Shown in pieces: positions 1 to 10,240 of a stretch of 64,000 bases of DNA. Below the pieces are notes generated by a model. That model ran no database searches. It had not been told where the DNA came from and was given only the letters and a program-made list of their open reading frames with translations. The position numbers and the translations under genes were made by a program. Position 1 is the stretch's first letter; each line of letters opens with the position of its first letter. The stretch is from assembly GCA_963744115.1 (NCBI GenBank), contig CAVUSI010000003.1, forward strand, positions 744,001 to 808,000, given 5' to 3'. The stretch is from Chersky-267 sp963744115 (GTDB lineage Bacteria > Chloroflexota > Limnocylindria > Limnocylindrales > CSP1-4).

Positions 1-110
1 CGAGACGGCGGGAGTGGCGGCACGATGCCCGGCGATGGGTCGGGACCCGTTCGCGACCGCGGGCAGATGGTGGCGGTGCCGGAGCCCTTGATCCACGCGC
101 CGGCTCCATC

Positions 111-139
111 TGTGCAAACGTTCCAACAGGTGGTAGTCT
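111..139 (+). promoter_or_regulatory. Promoter with LacI-type operator
   Basis: TGTGCAAACGTTCCAAC lies at 111-127, with a central CG and an imperfect dyad as expected for a LacI-family operator. A -10-like TAGTCT sits at 134-139, 17 nt after a weak -35 (TGTGCA, 111-116), so a bound repressor would cover the -35. The half-site TGTGCAA recurs at 10160 in front of another gene of this locus. It probably controls the dehydrogenase-aminotransferase pair downstream. Confidence 0.5.
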
Positions 140-180
140 CGGCTCTCGTCGGTGGGCCGATGCAGGGATGGAGCCCAAGC

Positions 181-1392
181 ATGTCTGATCTCCAGGCTCC
201 CCAGAGCGAGTTGCGGATCGCGATGGTCGGCGCGGGCACGATGGCCGGCGCGCACAGCCTGGCACTCGGGAACCTCGGCCACCTCTATCCGGGGTTGGCG
301 CTGCGCCCGCGTCTCGTCGCCGTCGCCGATATCAACCGGACCCTGGCCGCCGGGCTGGCCGACCGCTACGGCTACGAACGGGTCGCGACGGACGCTCGGG
401 CCGTGATCGACGCCGACGACGTCGACCTGGTGGTCGCCTGCCTGCCCCCGGCGCTCAACCGGGACGTCGTGCTGGCTGCCGCAGCGGCCGGCAAGCATGT
501 CGTCAGCGAGAAGCCCCTCGGCGTATCGGCCGAGGACGCCGTCGCGATGCTCCGGGCCTGCCGGTCCGCGGGCGTGTTCCACGGCCTCGCCGCCGGCTAC
601 CGCTGGTCTCCCGCGGTCCGGGCGATGGCCAGGATCATCCAGGACGGCGAGCTGGGCACCATCCGGAGCATGCGTGCCTCGTTCATGCTCGACTATGCCG
701 CCGACCCGGAGGTCCCGCTCCTGTGGCGGTTCCGCAAGTCCATGGCCGGCGGTGGGATCGCCATCGACACGGGCTACCACCTCGTCGACCTGGCCCGCTT
801 CCTTGTCGGCGAGATCGACCACGTCCAGGCGCTGTCGGCGACATTCATCACGGACCGCCCCCTGCCGAGCGCCGATGCGGTCGGCAACCGTGGCGGCGCG
901 CCCGCCGACCCGGGCCGCCGTCAGACGGGCCTGGTCGACGTCGAGGACGCGGCTGCCGCCCTGCTCGGGTTCAGCGGGGGAGCCTACGGCGTCCTCGAGA
1001 CGAGCCGGGTCGCGATCGGCAAGCGTCTGTCGCTCCAGATCGAGGTGTACGGCGACCTGGGCTCGGCCGACTGGGACCTGGAGCGGCCCGACGAATTCCG
1101 GGTGTGTCTGCCTGGTGACCCGTCCACGTTCGGGTTCCGGCGGGTGCTGGTCAACCCGGGCCATCCGGGCGCGGCCGAGCTGCTGATCGGGGGCACCGAC
1201 GGCACGTCGATCGGCTGGCTCGGCCAGGAGTGTGCGATGTGGGCCGAGTTCCTCGGCGCGATCGCCGAAGGCCGCCCTGGGACGGCCGACTTCAGCGACG
1301 GCGTTCGCGACAGCGCCGTGATCGACGCGCTCTACGCATCGGCTGCGAGCGGCACCCGGACGCGCGTCGCGCTGCCGGCCGACCTTGGATGA
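181..1392 (+). CDS. Gfo/Idh/MocA-family oxidoreductase
   Basis: Predicted NAD(P)-dependent sugar/polyol dehydrogenase of about 403 aa. The Rossmann motif GAGTMAGAH is near residue 18, the catalytic-lysine motif SEKPLG near 108, and the C-terminal-domain segment GGGIAIDTGYHLVDLARF follows near 190, as in the inositol dehydrogenase group. I chose ATG 181 because GGATGGAG lies 8 nt upstream and the glycine-rich loop follows closely; in-frame ATGs at 25 and 160 would add an unconserved extension. The aminotransferase gene follows after 16 nt, so the two probably form an operon. Oxidation of a hydroxyl to a ketone followed by transamination (or the reverse) is the natural reading. The gene is intact, unlike its neighbours. 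The substrate is unknown. Confidence 0.85.
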   Translation: MSDLQAPQSELRIAMVGAGTMAGAHSLALGNLGHLYPGLALRPRLVAVADINRTLAAGLADRYGYERVATDARAVIDADDVDLVVACLPPALNRDVVLAAAAAGKHVVSEKPLGVSAEDAVAMLRACRSAGVFHGLAAGYRWSPAVRAMARIIQDGELGTIRSMRASFMLDYAADPEVPLLWRFRKSMAGGGIAIDTGYHLVDLARFLVGEIDHVQALSATFITDRPLPSADAVGNRGGAPADPGRRQTGLVDVEDAAAALLGFSGGAYGVLETSRVAIGKRLSLQIEVYGDLGSADWDLERPDEFRVCLPGDPSTFGFRRVLVNPGHPGAAELLIGGTDGTSIGWLGQECAMWAEFLGAIAEGRPGTADFSDGVRDSAVIDALYASAASGTRTRVALPADLG

Positions 1393-1408
1393 AGAGAAGG
1401 GAGCGATC

Positions 1409-2811
1409 GTGACGACGGCGGATGTGAACCGGACGGGATCGGCCGGGCTGGGCGACGGATCGGGATTCCCGGTCACGACGACCGAGTCGGAGCGAGCTCT
1501 TCGCCCGCGCCAACGCGGTCTCGCCCGGCGGTGTCCAGGGCGAGGGTCGCGGGTCGACACCCTTCCCGTTGTTCATGACCCGGGCCCAGGGTTCGCGCAT
1601 CTGGGATGTCGACGGCAACGAGTACATCGACTTCCATTCGTCGTTCGGTGCCGTCCTCCTCGGGCACAACGACCCGCGGATCAACGCCGTCGTCCGGCGG
1701 ACCATGGACGAGCACGGCGTGTCGTTCTCGACGGCCAACCCGCTCGAGGTCGAGCTGGCGGAGCGGTTGATCGAGATGATCCCGTCGGCCGAACGGGTCG
1801 TCTTCAGCTGCACCGGCACGGAGGCGACCTATCACGCCATCCGGCTCGCCCGCGGCTTCACCGGCCGTGAGCGGATCCTCAAGTTCGAGGGCAATTACCA
1901 CGGCTGGCACGACTACGTGGCCTGGAGCCATCACTTCGCGACCGACGAGGGCGGCGGCATCCCGACCCCGGTCGCCGCGTCGGCCGGGATCCCTGCCGCC
2001 ATCCGCGACCTGGTCGAGGTCCGCGAGTACAACGACGCCGCCGGTGTGCGCGAGCTCCTGGCCCGCGAAGGCGACACGATCGCCGCGGTCATCATCGAGC
2101 CGGTCTTCCACAACGCCGGCGCGGTCCTGCCCGAGCCCGGCTTCCTCGAGGCGCTCCGCGAGGCCTGCACGGACGCTGGGACGCTGCTCATCTTCGACGA
2201 GGTGATCACCGGCTTCCGCCACGGACCGGGCGGCGCGCAGGGCCGTTACGGGGTCACCCCCGATCTGACCACGATGGGCAAGGCCCTCGGCAACGGCTTC
2301 CCGATCTCGGTCCTGGCCGGCCGGGCCGAGGTGATGGACCACCTCGGGCCGAAGGGCGACGTCCTCTTCGCGGGCACGTTCGCCGGCCAGACGCTCGGCT
2401 GCGCCGTCGCCCTCGAGGTCACCCGGATCGTCCGCGAGGGCTCGATCCACGACCATCTCCGCCGGCTCGGCGAGCGCCTCACCTCCGGCATCCAGGCCGT
2501 CATCGACGAGACCGGGGCCCGGGCGCAGGTCCTTCGAGATCGCCGGCGTCTGGACGATCTACTTCACCGACCAGCCGATCCGCCGGTTCCGCGACTTCGC
2601 CCGCTTCGCAATGGACAAGAACCATCCGGTCCAGCGCGGCTATCGCGACTGGCTGCTGGAGCGGGGGATCTACGTCCACCCGCACTACATGATCAGGGGC
2701 TTCCTGACCGGCGCCCACACCGACGAGGACATCGATCGGGTCGTCGAGGCCACGGCGTCCTACTTCCGGACGTACCGCGACCTGCTGTCCGAGCCCGCCG
2801 CGACGCGCTGA
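1409..2811 (+). CDS. Class III aminotransferase, glutamate-1-semialdehyde aminomutase-like (frameshifted)
   Basis: PLP-dependent aminotransferase with the landmarks of the class III/GSA-aminomutase-like group: EGNYHGWHDYV, IIEPVFHNAG, the aspartate motif LIFDEVITGFR, and the PLP lysine in TTMGKALGNGFP. GTG 1409 is preceded by AAGGGAG. The frame breaks near 1493 (one extra base between GAG and GAGCTC) and again near 2530 (GTCCTTCGAG, apparently an extra C). Joining the three pieces gives a normal protein of about 467 aa ending in a canonical C-terminal domain (residues VHPHYMIRGF onward, from about 2670). In this catabolic setting it more likely adds or removes an amino group on a polyol/sugar ketone than serves heme synthesis. 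Confidence 0.8.
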
Positions 2812-2872
2812 GCGGGTCCGGCCCGGCGCCGCGACCCGCCGAGGGGCTGCGGCCGGCGCCGCAACGTCCTCG

Positions 2873-3804
2873 TCAGATGCCGAGGCGGCGCAGGTACTCG
2901 CGGTTGGCGCGCTGGACCGGCGACGACGGACTCGGGCGTGTCCGACGGCCCGAGCGACTGGTCCTGCTCGATGACGAGCCAGCCGGTGTAGTCGTGGGCC
3001 CGGAGGGCCGCGATGACGGCGTCGATCCCGGCGTCGCCGTCCCCGAGCGGGCAGAACACGCCCCGCCGGAGCGCTTCGCTCGAGACCCTTGCCCTCGCGC
3101 TTCACGTCGTCCATGACCGAGGTCCGGCAGTCCTTGATGTGGACGTGCCGGATCAGCTCGTGGTAGTCGTCGACGGACTGGGCGGGATCCGCGCCGCCGA
3201 ACCGGAAGTGGCCGGTGTCGAGGCACAGCCCGATGAGCGACGGGTCGATCCGGTCCATGACCCGGGCGATCTCGTCGGCCGTCTCGACGTACGTCCCGGC
3301 GTGCGGATGGAGGACCGGCTCGAGACCCTCGGACCGGCACAGCTCCGCGGCGCGGTGGAGGTTGTCGATGAGCGTGTCGAACCGAGCGGCCGACAGCCAT
3401 GTCTCGGGGTGCTCCTCGATCCGACCCGAGAACGCCTGCCGGTCGGGCTCGTCGAACTGGTCGGACAGGATGGCGTACGGCTTCGAGCCGGCGGGCGAGC
3501 CCTCCCGGACGAGGCGCAGGTTGTCGCGCAGCCAGGCCCGATCCTCGTCGGCCTTCTCGGCCCGGCTGAAGTGCTGGGGCAGGAACGACCCGACGAACTC
3601 GAGGCCGCGGGACGACAGACGCTGATGGACCTGCCCGGCGTCGCCGAGGAAGCCCGGCGTGCCGAGCTCCGTCCCCTCGAACCCGATGTCGACCATCCAG
3701 TCGAGCATGTCGTCGGGGGCCGGCATCCAGGCGTCGTCATCCATGATCTCGTCGACACCGAACGAGACGGGGGCGCTGGCGACACGCATCGCGGGACTGG
3801 ACAT
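2873..3804 (-). CDS. Sugar phosphate isomerase/epimerase, IolE-like TIM barrel (frameshifted)
   Basis: Xylose-isomerase-like TIM barrel resembling inosose dehydratase IolE. Visible landmarks are GFEGTELGTPGFLGD near residue 42, HPHAGTYVET, GLCLDTGHFRFGG and HVHIKDCR; these carry the acidic and histidine metal ligands of the family. The metal-dependent reaction would be isomerisation, epimerisation or dehydration of a keto-sugar or inosose. The frame breaks near 3077 (GAGCGAAGCGC, one extra base) and near 2919; the joined product ends in NREYLRRLGI at 2873. It is the last gene of the minus-strand operon starting at 10064, and sits tail-to-tail with the aminotransferase gene. Confidence 0.75.
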
Positions 3805-3828
3805 GGGACCTCCGGGCTTGGGTTTCGA

Positions 3829-4832
3829 TCAGGGCTTGATGACGATCTTGACGGCCTCGCCGGAGCGGATCCGGGCGATCCCGGCCACGGTGTCCTCGAG
3901 CGGGATCGTGGCGGTGATCATCGGCGCGAGGTTCAGCCGGCCACTCTCGACGAGCCGGATGGCGGCCGGGAAGGTGAAGTTCGAGATGTAGGAGCCGAGG
4001 ATCGCGAGACCCTTCTCGACGATCTCGACCTGGTGGACCTCGGGCGGGCGTTCCCGTTCATCCCGAACATGACGACCCGGGCGCCCATGCCCGCTGCCTC
4101 GATCGCCTGCGGCAGCACGCTCGCCGACGGCATCGACCACGACGTCGGCACCGCCCGGCATGAGCTCGGTCCGCTGGGCGGCCCACTCGTCCGGGGTGAC
4201 GACGACGTCGGCGCCGACGGCGTGGGCGACCGGTGCCCGGTGGGCGCTCGGCTCGACGGCGACGATCCGGCCCGCGCCCGAGGCCCGAAGCACGGCGATG
4301 AACAGGCAGCCGATGGCGCCGGCCCCGAAGACGACGGCCGACTCGCCGGGCCGGATGGCCGCCCGGTTCGTGCCGTTGACGACGCACGCGAGCGGCTCGA
4401 CCAGGGCGGCCAGCTCGGCCGGGACGTCCGGCCGAGATCGGGTAGACGGTGTTGGCCGGGGTCGTGACGTAGCGCGCCAGGGCCCCGTCGCGGTACACCC
4501 CGAGGGCCACGATGTTGACGCAGTTGGCCGGTCGCCCGGAACGGCACGGGTCGCACGCCCCGCACTTGGGATCCGGGTCGACGACGACCCGGGCGCCGAT
4601 CGCGACGTCCCGCACCGCGGACCCCGCGGCGCGGACCCAGCCGACGAACTCGTGGCCGATGATGACCGGCGGGGTCGATGGGTGGCCGGGCGGGACGTTG
4701 ATGATCTGGACGTCCGAGCCGCACACGCCGCAGGCCTCGACCTCGATCAGGACCTCGTCCGGCTGCCGGGACGGGATCGGGGACGTCGCGGACGACGAGT
4801 CGGCCTTCACCTTCGTAGACTGCGGCGCGCAT
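3829..4832 (-). CDS. Zinc-binding medium-chain alcohol dehydrogenase (frameshifted)
   Basis: MDR-family dehydrogenase related to sorbitol/threonine dehydrogenases. The catalytic zinc region is CGVCGSD then GHEF; the four-cysteine structural zinc lobe is KCGACDPCRSGRPANC; the Rossmann loop is GAGAIG. It should oxidise a secondary hydroxyl with NAD(P). ATG 4832 follows a GAGGAGG ribosome site. Frame breaks near 4785, 4430 and 4115 are single-base insertions; one near 4045 reads best as a missing C. The reassembled chain ends in EAVKIVIKP at 3829. It lies between the luciferase-like and isomerase genes of the importer operon, so it probably acts on the imported compound. Confidence 0.8.
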
Positions 4833-4865
4833 CAGGCTCGAACCTCCTCATCCGCTGGGACAGGC

Positions 4866-5850
4866 TCAGACCAGGCGTTCCCGGACTGGGCCCGGCCAAT
4901 CGCTCGAACGTCTCGTCGTCGATCGGACACGGCAGGTCGACGACGGCCTCCTCGGCCCCGGCGCGCGCCAGGCTCGGAACAGCGCCGACGACGGCGTCCT
5001 CAGTATCGGCCAGCGGCGAGCTCGCCGCCCAGGCTCGGGCCTGGCTCGGCGCTCGCCGCCCTGCGTGGCCAGGATCGCGGCGAGCGCCTCGACGGCCGCC
5101 GTCGCGGGTGTCGCGGATGCAGACCGGCTGGACGCCGACCGTCCGGCGGATCGCGCCCGGGTCGCGCCCGATCTCGGCGCAGTGCTCGTCGAGCACGGCG
5201 TTCTTGTGGGCGAACGTCGCCGGGTCGCCCTCGCCGTTCCAGATGTCGGCGTCGCGGGCGACGATCCGGAGCGTCCGCTTCTCGCCGCTGCCGCCGATCA
5301 GCAGCGGCATCCGCGCCTGGACGCGGCGGCGGGTCGTTGCGGATGTCGTCGGCGCTGACCCAGCGGCCGTCCTGGCTGAACGGCACGCCGTCGAGCATCG
5401 CCCGGGCGAGGCGGCTGGCCTCGTCGAACCGGCTGATCCGGTCGCCCAGCGACAGCATCTCGTAGCCGAAGGCCCGATGCTCGGGCTCGTGCCAGCCGGC
5501 GCCCAGACCGAGCATCGCCCGACCGCCGCTGGCGTGGTCGAGCGCGGTCGCCATCTTCACCGTCAGACCGACGTTCCGGTAGCCCACCCCGCAGACCATC
5601 ACGCCCGAGCGGCACGCGAGTCGTCCGGGCGGCCCACGCGCCGAGGGTCATCCAGCCCTCGAACACCGGACCGTGCGCGCCCAGGACCGGACCGTCCGCG
5701 TCGCCGAGGATCGGCATCAGGTGGTCGTTGGCGAACAGGCTGGCGAAGCCCAGCGCCTCGACCCGCTCGCCGGCGGCCATGAGGTCGGGCCACGCGACCG
5801 CGCTGGCCCCAGATCTGGAAGGCGATGCGGATCGGCTCGGCCGGGCCGGG
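4866..5850 (-). CDS. Luciferase-like (LLM class, probably F420-dependent) oxidoreductase (frameshifted)
   Basis: TIM-barrel flavin/F420 oxidoreductase of the bacterial luciferase superfamily. Pieces in order are RIAFQIWGQ (N-terminus, near 5830), LGFASLFANDHLMPI, LTVKMATALDHASGGRAMLGLGAGWHEPEH and IGGSGEKRTLRIVARDADIWN. The last two are typical of the F420-dependent branch, so F420 rather than FMN is my guess. At least five frameshifts (near 5800, 5600, 5330, 5060 and 4897) interrupt it; the C-terminus VRERLV ends at 4866. The start codon is unresolved because of the damage, so the right end is approximate. Such enzymes hydride-transfer or mono-oxygenate small organics; the substrate here is unknown. 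Confidence 0.65.
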
Positions 5851-5889
5851 CCGCGGCCCGAGCAGGCCGGTGCGTCGGATCGCGGCCGG

Positions 5890-6754
5890 TCACCGGCCGC
5901 CTGAACCGGGCGGCCGCTCGCTGGAGCACCAGCGGCATCCGATCGCGCGAACGAGCCCGACGAGCGGTCGACCGACCAGGATCACGGTCGCCAGCGCGTT
6001 GACCTCGGGGGTCACCCCGAACTTGATCTGCGTGTAGATGTACAGCGGCAGCGTCAGCTGCGGTCCGATCGTGAAGAACGTGATGACGAACTCGTCGATC
6101 GAGAGGGTGACGCTCAGGAGCGCGCCGGCGATGATCGCCGGGGCGATGAGCGGGCAGCACGATGTGCCGCAGGGTCTGCCGGCTGCTCGCCCCGAGGTCG
6201 GCGGCGGCCCATTCGAGCCGGCGGTCGAACCCCTGGAGGCGGGCCGCCACGATGAGCACGACGAACGACGTGGTGAACACGAGGTGGCCCGGCGATCGAC
6301 CGTGTGCAGCCCGAGCTTGAGGTCGAGCGCGCGTCGGACGAAGATCGAGCAGGCCGATGCCCGATCAGGACGCCCGGGATCATGATCGGCAGGGTGAACA
6401 GCGAGCCGGCCGGTGCCGGCGAAGCGGATGCCGTCCGCGCACGAGCGCGAAGGCGGCCATCGTCCCGATGACCGTCGCCAGGAACGCGACGACGACGGCG
6501 ACGTCGACCGAGTTGAACAGCGCCGTGTGGATGCGCGCTGTCCGCGAGCATCGCCTCGTACCAGTGGAGGCGTCAGGCCGGTGATCGGGAAGCCCGGACG
6601 TGTCCGACTTCTCGAACGAGAACAGGATGAGGAAGACGATCGGCAGGTAGAGGAAGACCAGGATCGCACCGGCCAGGACGGCCAGGATCGCCCGGGTCAG
6701 CCGGGCGTACGGGCTGACCGGCATCGTCTCGAGCGCGCTGATCCCCTTAGCCAC
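5890..6754 (-). CDS. ABC importer permease, PotC-type (frameshifted)
   Basis: Inner-membrane permease of the polyamine/opine/phosphonate family. Hydrophobic helices are visible in ILAVLAGAILVFLYLPIVFL (N-terminus), VAVVVAFLATVIGTMAAFAL and TTSFVVLIVAAR. The coupling EAA-type loop reads WAAADLGASSRQTLRHIVLP, which contacts the ATPase. The later segment SIDEFVITFFTIGPQLTLPLYIY is characteristic of PotC. GTG 6754 overlaps the stop of the preceding permease gene. Several single-base frameshifts break the chain between about 6600 and 6150, so the exact C-terminus is uncertain. It partners with the permease at 6747-7673 and the ATPase at 8946-10064. Confidence 0.75.
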
Positions 6755-7673
6755 GGGTCACCACGTCCTCGACCCGCAGGGAGCGCCGGAAGATGATGAG
6801 CACGATCGTCACGAACGCCGCGATGACGATCGCCAGCGCCGCTCCCTCGGGGATCTGGCGCCTGTCGGATGAAGTTGACGATCAGGTTCGCGATGAGGTT
6901 CCCCTCGGCACCGCCGACCAGGGTCGGGGTGAGGAACTCGCCGAGGATCGGGATGAACACGAAGATGCAGGCGGTGATGATCCCGGTCCGGATCTGCGGC
7001 AGCAGGATGTGCCGGAACGCCTGGTCCGGCCGCGCCCCCAGGTCCTGGGCCGCGTTGAGCTGGGTGAAGTCGAACTTCTCGAGGGCCGCGTAGAGGGCCA
7101 GCGCCGCGAACGGGAAGTAGACGTAGATCGAGCACGACGAAGACCGCCGAGGTCGTTGTAGACGAGCAGGGTCGACGGCTCCTGGATGAGCCCGATGCCC
7201 ATGAGGAACTGGTTGAGCGCGCCCGGTCTCGCCCAGGATCGCCTGCCAGGCGTAGACCCGGAGCAGGTAGCTCGTCCAGAACGGGACGATGACCGCGAGC
7301 AGGACGACGCGCTGCCAGCGCGCGGCTCACGTAGCGGACGAGGAAGTAGGTGAACGGCAGGGCGATGGCCAGGCCCGCCGCGGTCACAGCGGTCGCCATG
7401 ACCAGGGTCTTGACGAACGTCCGCAGGTAGACCGGCTGGTTGAAGAACCGGGCGTAGTTGTTGAGGTTCCAGTCGGCGGACGACGTCGAAGTCGGAGTTC
7501 GTGCGCCAGAAGCTGAACACGAACATGATGACCATCGGGATCAGGAACAGGAACGCGAGCATGAGCAGGCCCGGGCACGAACGGGACGGCCCGTCCCAGC
7601 CGCGCGCGCGACGCCGCGACCGGAGCCCGCGAGCGGAGCCTCGTCGGCTCCGTCGCGGATCTCCGGTCGTCAT
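6747..7673 (-). CDS. ABC importer permease, PotB-type (frameshifted)
   Basis: First permease of the polyamine-type importer. The N-terminal helix LLMLAFLFLIPMVIMFVFSF and following FWRTNSDFDVV are standard for PotB/spermidine permease I. Later pieces include AGLAIALPFTYFLVRYVSRA, ALNQFLMGIGLIQEPSTLLVYND and IPILGEFLTPTLVGG, the last a family hallmark. ATG 7673 lies 30 nt after the binding-protein stop. Several single-base frameshifts are needed to join them. The stop TAA at 6747-6749 lies inside the GTGGCTAAG start of the PotC-type gene, so the two permeases are translationally coupled. Confidence 0.75.
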
Positions 7674-7702
7674 GTCTGTCGATCCTGATCCGGGTGCTGG
7701 GA

Positions 7703-8907
7703 CTAGGCGCCCAAGACCTCGTTGAACGCGTCGATGACGGCCTGGGTGGACGTGCCCGGGGCCCTTGAGGTCCATCGTCTGGACCGTCTCCGGCTTGTTG
7801 TACAGGAACCGATCGGCCCGTTCCTGCTGGCCCTGGTTGACCAGGATCTTGTAGGCCGCCTCGTTGAACAGCGGACGGCCGTTGAGCATGAAGTTCGCGG
7901 CGATGTACTCGGCCTGCTCGGCCAGCTCGAGGAACGGCATGATCAGGTTCTGGTTGGTCGCCGCCCTTGACGACCATCTCGGAGTCCATCCAGCCGATGG
8001 TCCCCTCCTTGGGCGTGAAGACCTTGAGGTCCGGGCCGCCCTGGTCCTTGACCCGCGATCTCGGTGCCGAGGTTGCCGGTCGCGATCCAGGCCTCACCGG
8101 TCTTGAGCATGGCGATGGTGTCGGTGGCCTGGTTGGCCAGCTTGAGGATGTTCGGCTTGAGCTGCTTGAGCCGCGTCCTTGGCCTTGGCGATCTCGTCCG
8201 GGGTCATGCTGTAGGCGTTCTTGGCCGCCCGGTGTACTTGCCCATGTAGGCCATGATCTCGACCGGCTGGTTCTCCACGACGACCCGCTTCTTGTACTTC
8301 GGGTCGAGCAGGACCTCCCACGAAGTCCGGAGCCGGCGAGACCTTGGCCGGGTCGTAGTAGATCTGGACCGGCGACCAGCCGAACGGGTAGCCGAGATAG
8401 CCTTCGGGCTTCGTCCAGATCGGGAACGATCGGGCGATCGAGTAGAGCTGCTTGGCGACCTTGAGCGAGTTGATGTCCCAGGCCTCGATGAGGCCCGACT
8501 CGAAGTAGTGAGGGACCCACAGGGCGTCGCCCGACACCATGTCGAGCTGCCCGCCGACCTGCTTGAGCTTGGTGTAGGCGTCGATGTTGTCGCTGAACAG
8601 CGTGCTGTTGGCCTTGATGTTGTTGGCTGCGGCGATGGCGTCGAGCTGGGCCGGGTACGAGTGGTCTCCCCAGGTCATCCAGTTGAACGTGCCGGTCGGC
8701 AGGGCGCGTCGGCGCTCGGAGCGACCGCACCGCTCGACGCTGCCGCGGTCGCGGCGGCGGTCGCGGCGCTCGTAGCTGCCGGGGCCGAGCTGCTGGCTGC
8801 GGTCGAGCACGCGGCAGCGATGCCGCCGAGCCCGACGGCGCCGCGCCGGCCGCGCCCATCACCTTGAGGAACTGCCGTCGGCTGTAGTCGCGCATCAGAT
8901 CAGTCAT
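7703..8907 (-). CDS. Tat-exported solute-binding protein of polyamine-type ABC importer (frameshifted)
   Basis: Periplasmic/extracellular binding protein of the PotD/spermidine family. The N-terminus MRDYSRRQFLKVMGAAG is a twin-arginine signal (SRRQFLK), so the protein is exported folded. Mature landmarks are GTFNWMTWGDHSYP, then GWSPVQIYYDPAKV, and the C-terminal FNEAAYKILVNQGQQERADRFLYNKPETVQTM. ATG 8907 has GGAAGGAA upstream. At least four single-base frameshifts occur (for example near 7967 and 7758). Family members bind polyamines, opines, amino-sugars or thiamine; the amino-group chemistry encoded nearby makes a cationic polyol ligand plausible, but the specificity cannot be read from the sequence. 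Confidence 0.8.
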
Positions 8908-8945
8908 TCCACGTTCCTTCCATCGTCGCAGGGTCGGACCTGCCA

Positions 8946-10064
8946 TCAGTCCGCGATCAGTGCGGCGTCGTCCGCGGGCCACCATACGCACACCTCCTCC
9001 CCCAAGTCCTCCTCCAGGTGGGTCGATCGAACATTCGTCCCGTGCGGGCGGACCGCCACGATGTCGCCGGCGTCCGTCGTCAGCGTGATCCGCGTGTGGT
9101 CGCCGAGGAAGGCGACGTTGACGATCCGGCCGGTGATCCCCGGGTCTGCGGCCGGCTCGTCGACCGGTCGCAGCCTCACGTACTCCGGTCGCACCATGAT
9201 GGTCGCCGGGCCGTCGGTCGAGCCGGTCGGCGCGCCCATCCGGCCGCCGTCCGGCGGTGGCGAAGACCGGTCGTCCGCCGTCCGTCGCGATCGAACCCGC
9301 GAGGAAGTTCGTCTCGCCGACGAAGTCCGCCACGAATCGGCCGGCGGGATGGTCGTAGACCTCGCGGGGGGTCCCGGTCTGGATGACGTCGCCGCCCGAC
9401 ATGATGGCGATGCGGGTCGCCATCGACAGGGCCTCCTCCTGGTCGTGGGTCACGAACACGAACGTCGTGCCGACCTGGCGATGGATCCGTGACAGCTCGG
9501 TCTGCATGTGCTTGCGGAGCTTGAGGTCGAGCGCCCCGAGCGGCTCGTCGAGGAGGAGCACGGCCGGTCGCTTGGCCAGGGCCCGGGCGAGGGCGACCCG
9601 CTGCTGCTGGCCGCCCGACATCTCGGACGGGAAGCCGCCTGTCGAAGCCGGCCAGACCGACGAGCTCGAGGTACTCACCCGTCCGGCTGGTGACCTCGGC
9701 CGCCGGCAGCTTCTCCATCCGCAGGCCGAACGCGACGTTCTGGGCGACGGTCATGTGCGGGAACAGGGCGTAGTTCTGGAAGACGGTGTTGACGTTGCGC
9801 TTGTGGGGCGGCAGGTCGTTGACCGTCCGGCCCTCGATGCGCAGCTCGCCCGAGGACATCGGGATGAACCCGCCGATGAGGTTGAGGGTCGTCGTCTTGC
9901 CGCAGCCGGACGGTCCGAGCAGGCAGAAGAACTCGCCCGGCTCGATGACCATCGACACGTCGTTGAGGGCGACCGTGTCACCGTAGCGTTTGGTCACGTG
10001 GCGCAAGCTCGATGGCGGGCGTCGAGTCAGGCAAGTCGAGCTCACGCCGAGGCTCGAGGTCCAC
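8946..10064 (-). CDS. ABC importer ATPase, PotA-type (frameshifted)
   Basis: Energising subunit of the importer. Walker A is GPSGCGKTTT, the Q-loop NVNTVFQNYALFPHMTV, the signature MSGGQQQRVALARAL, Walker B AVLLLDEPLGALD and the switch histidine FVFVTHDQEEAL. The C-terminal TOBE domain (MVRPEYVRLRP onward) is typical of the carbohydrate/polyamine class. Frameshifts near 10005 (GCGCCACGTG), 9650 (CGGCTTCCCG) and 9260 interrupt the frame. I favour GTG 10064 as start because it reads into PAIELA-HVTKRYG after one correction; GTG 10045 lies in the shifted frame. First gene of a seven-gene minus-strand operon running to 2873. Confidence 0.8.
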
Positions 10065-10158
10065 GCCCACCCGAGCAGCGGGCCCGGTCCCGTCGCGTCG
10101 AAGTCGGACGTCAGCGATGCGGCGGCGGGTGGTCAGACACGGGCATCAAGCACCCTCT

Positions 10159-10186
10159 TGTGCAACCGTTTGTACGATGCTAGCGT
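10159..10186. promoter_or_regulatory. Divergent promoter region with LacI-type operator
   Basis: TTGTGCAACCGTTTGTACG at 10159-10177 is an imperfect dyad around a central CG and shares GTGCAA plus CG with the site at 111. It overlaps a possible -35 (TTGTGC) of the plus-strand metallohydrolase gene, with TAGCGT at 10181-10186 as a candidate -10. It lies about 95 nt upstream of the importer operon on the other strand, so one bound repressor could control both directions. Confidence 0.5.
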
Positions 10187-10240
10187 CCGGCCTATGGCCC
10201 GTCAATACAGAGACCGGCGAGCGCCTCGGGGGCCCGCCTG

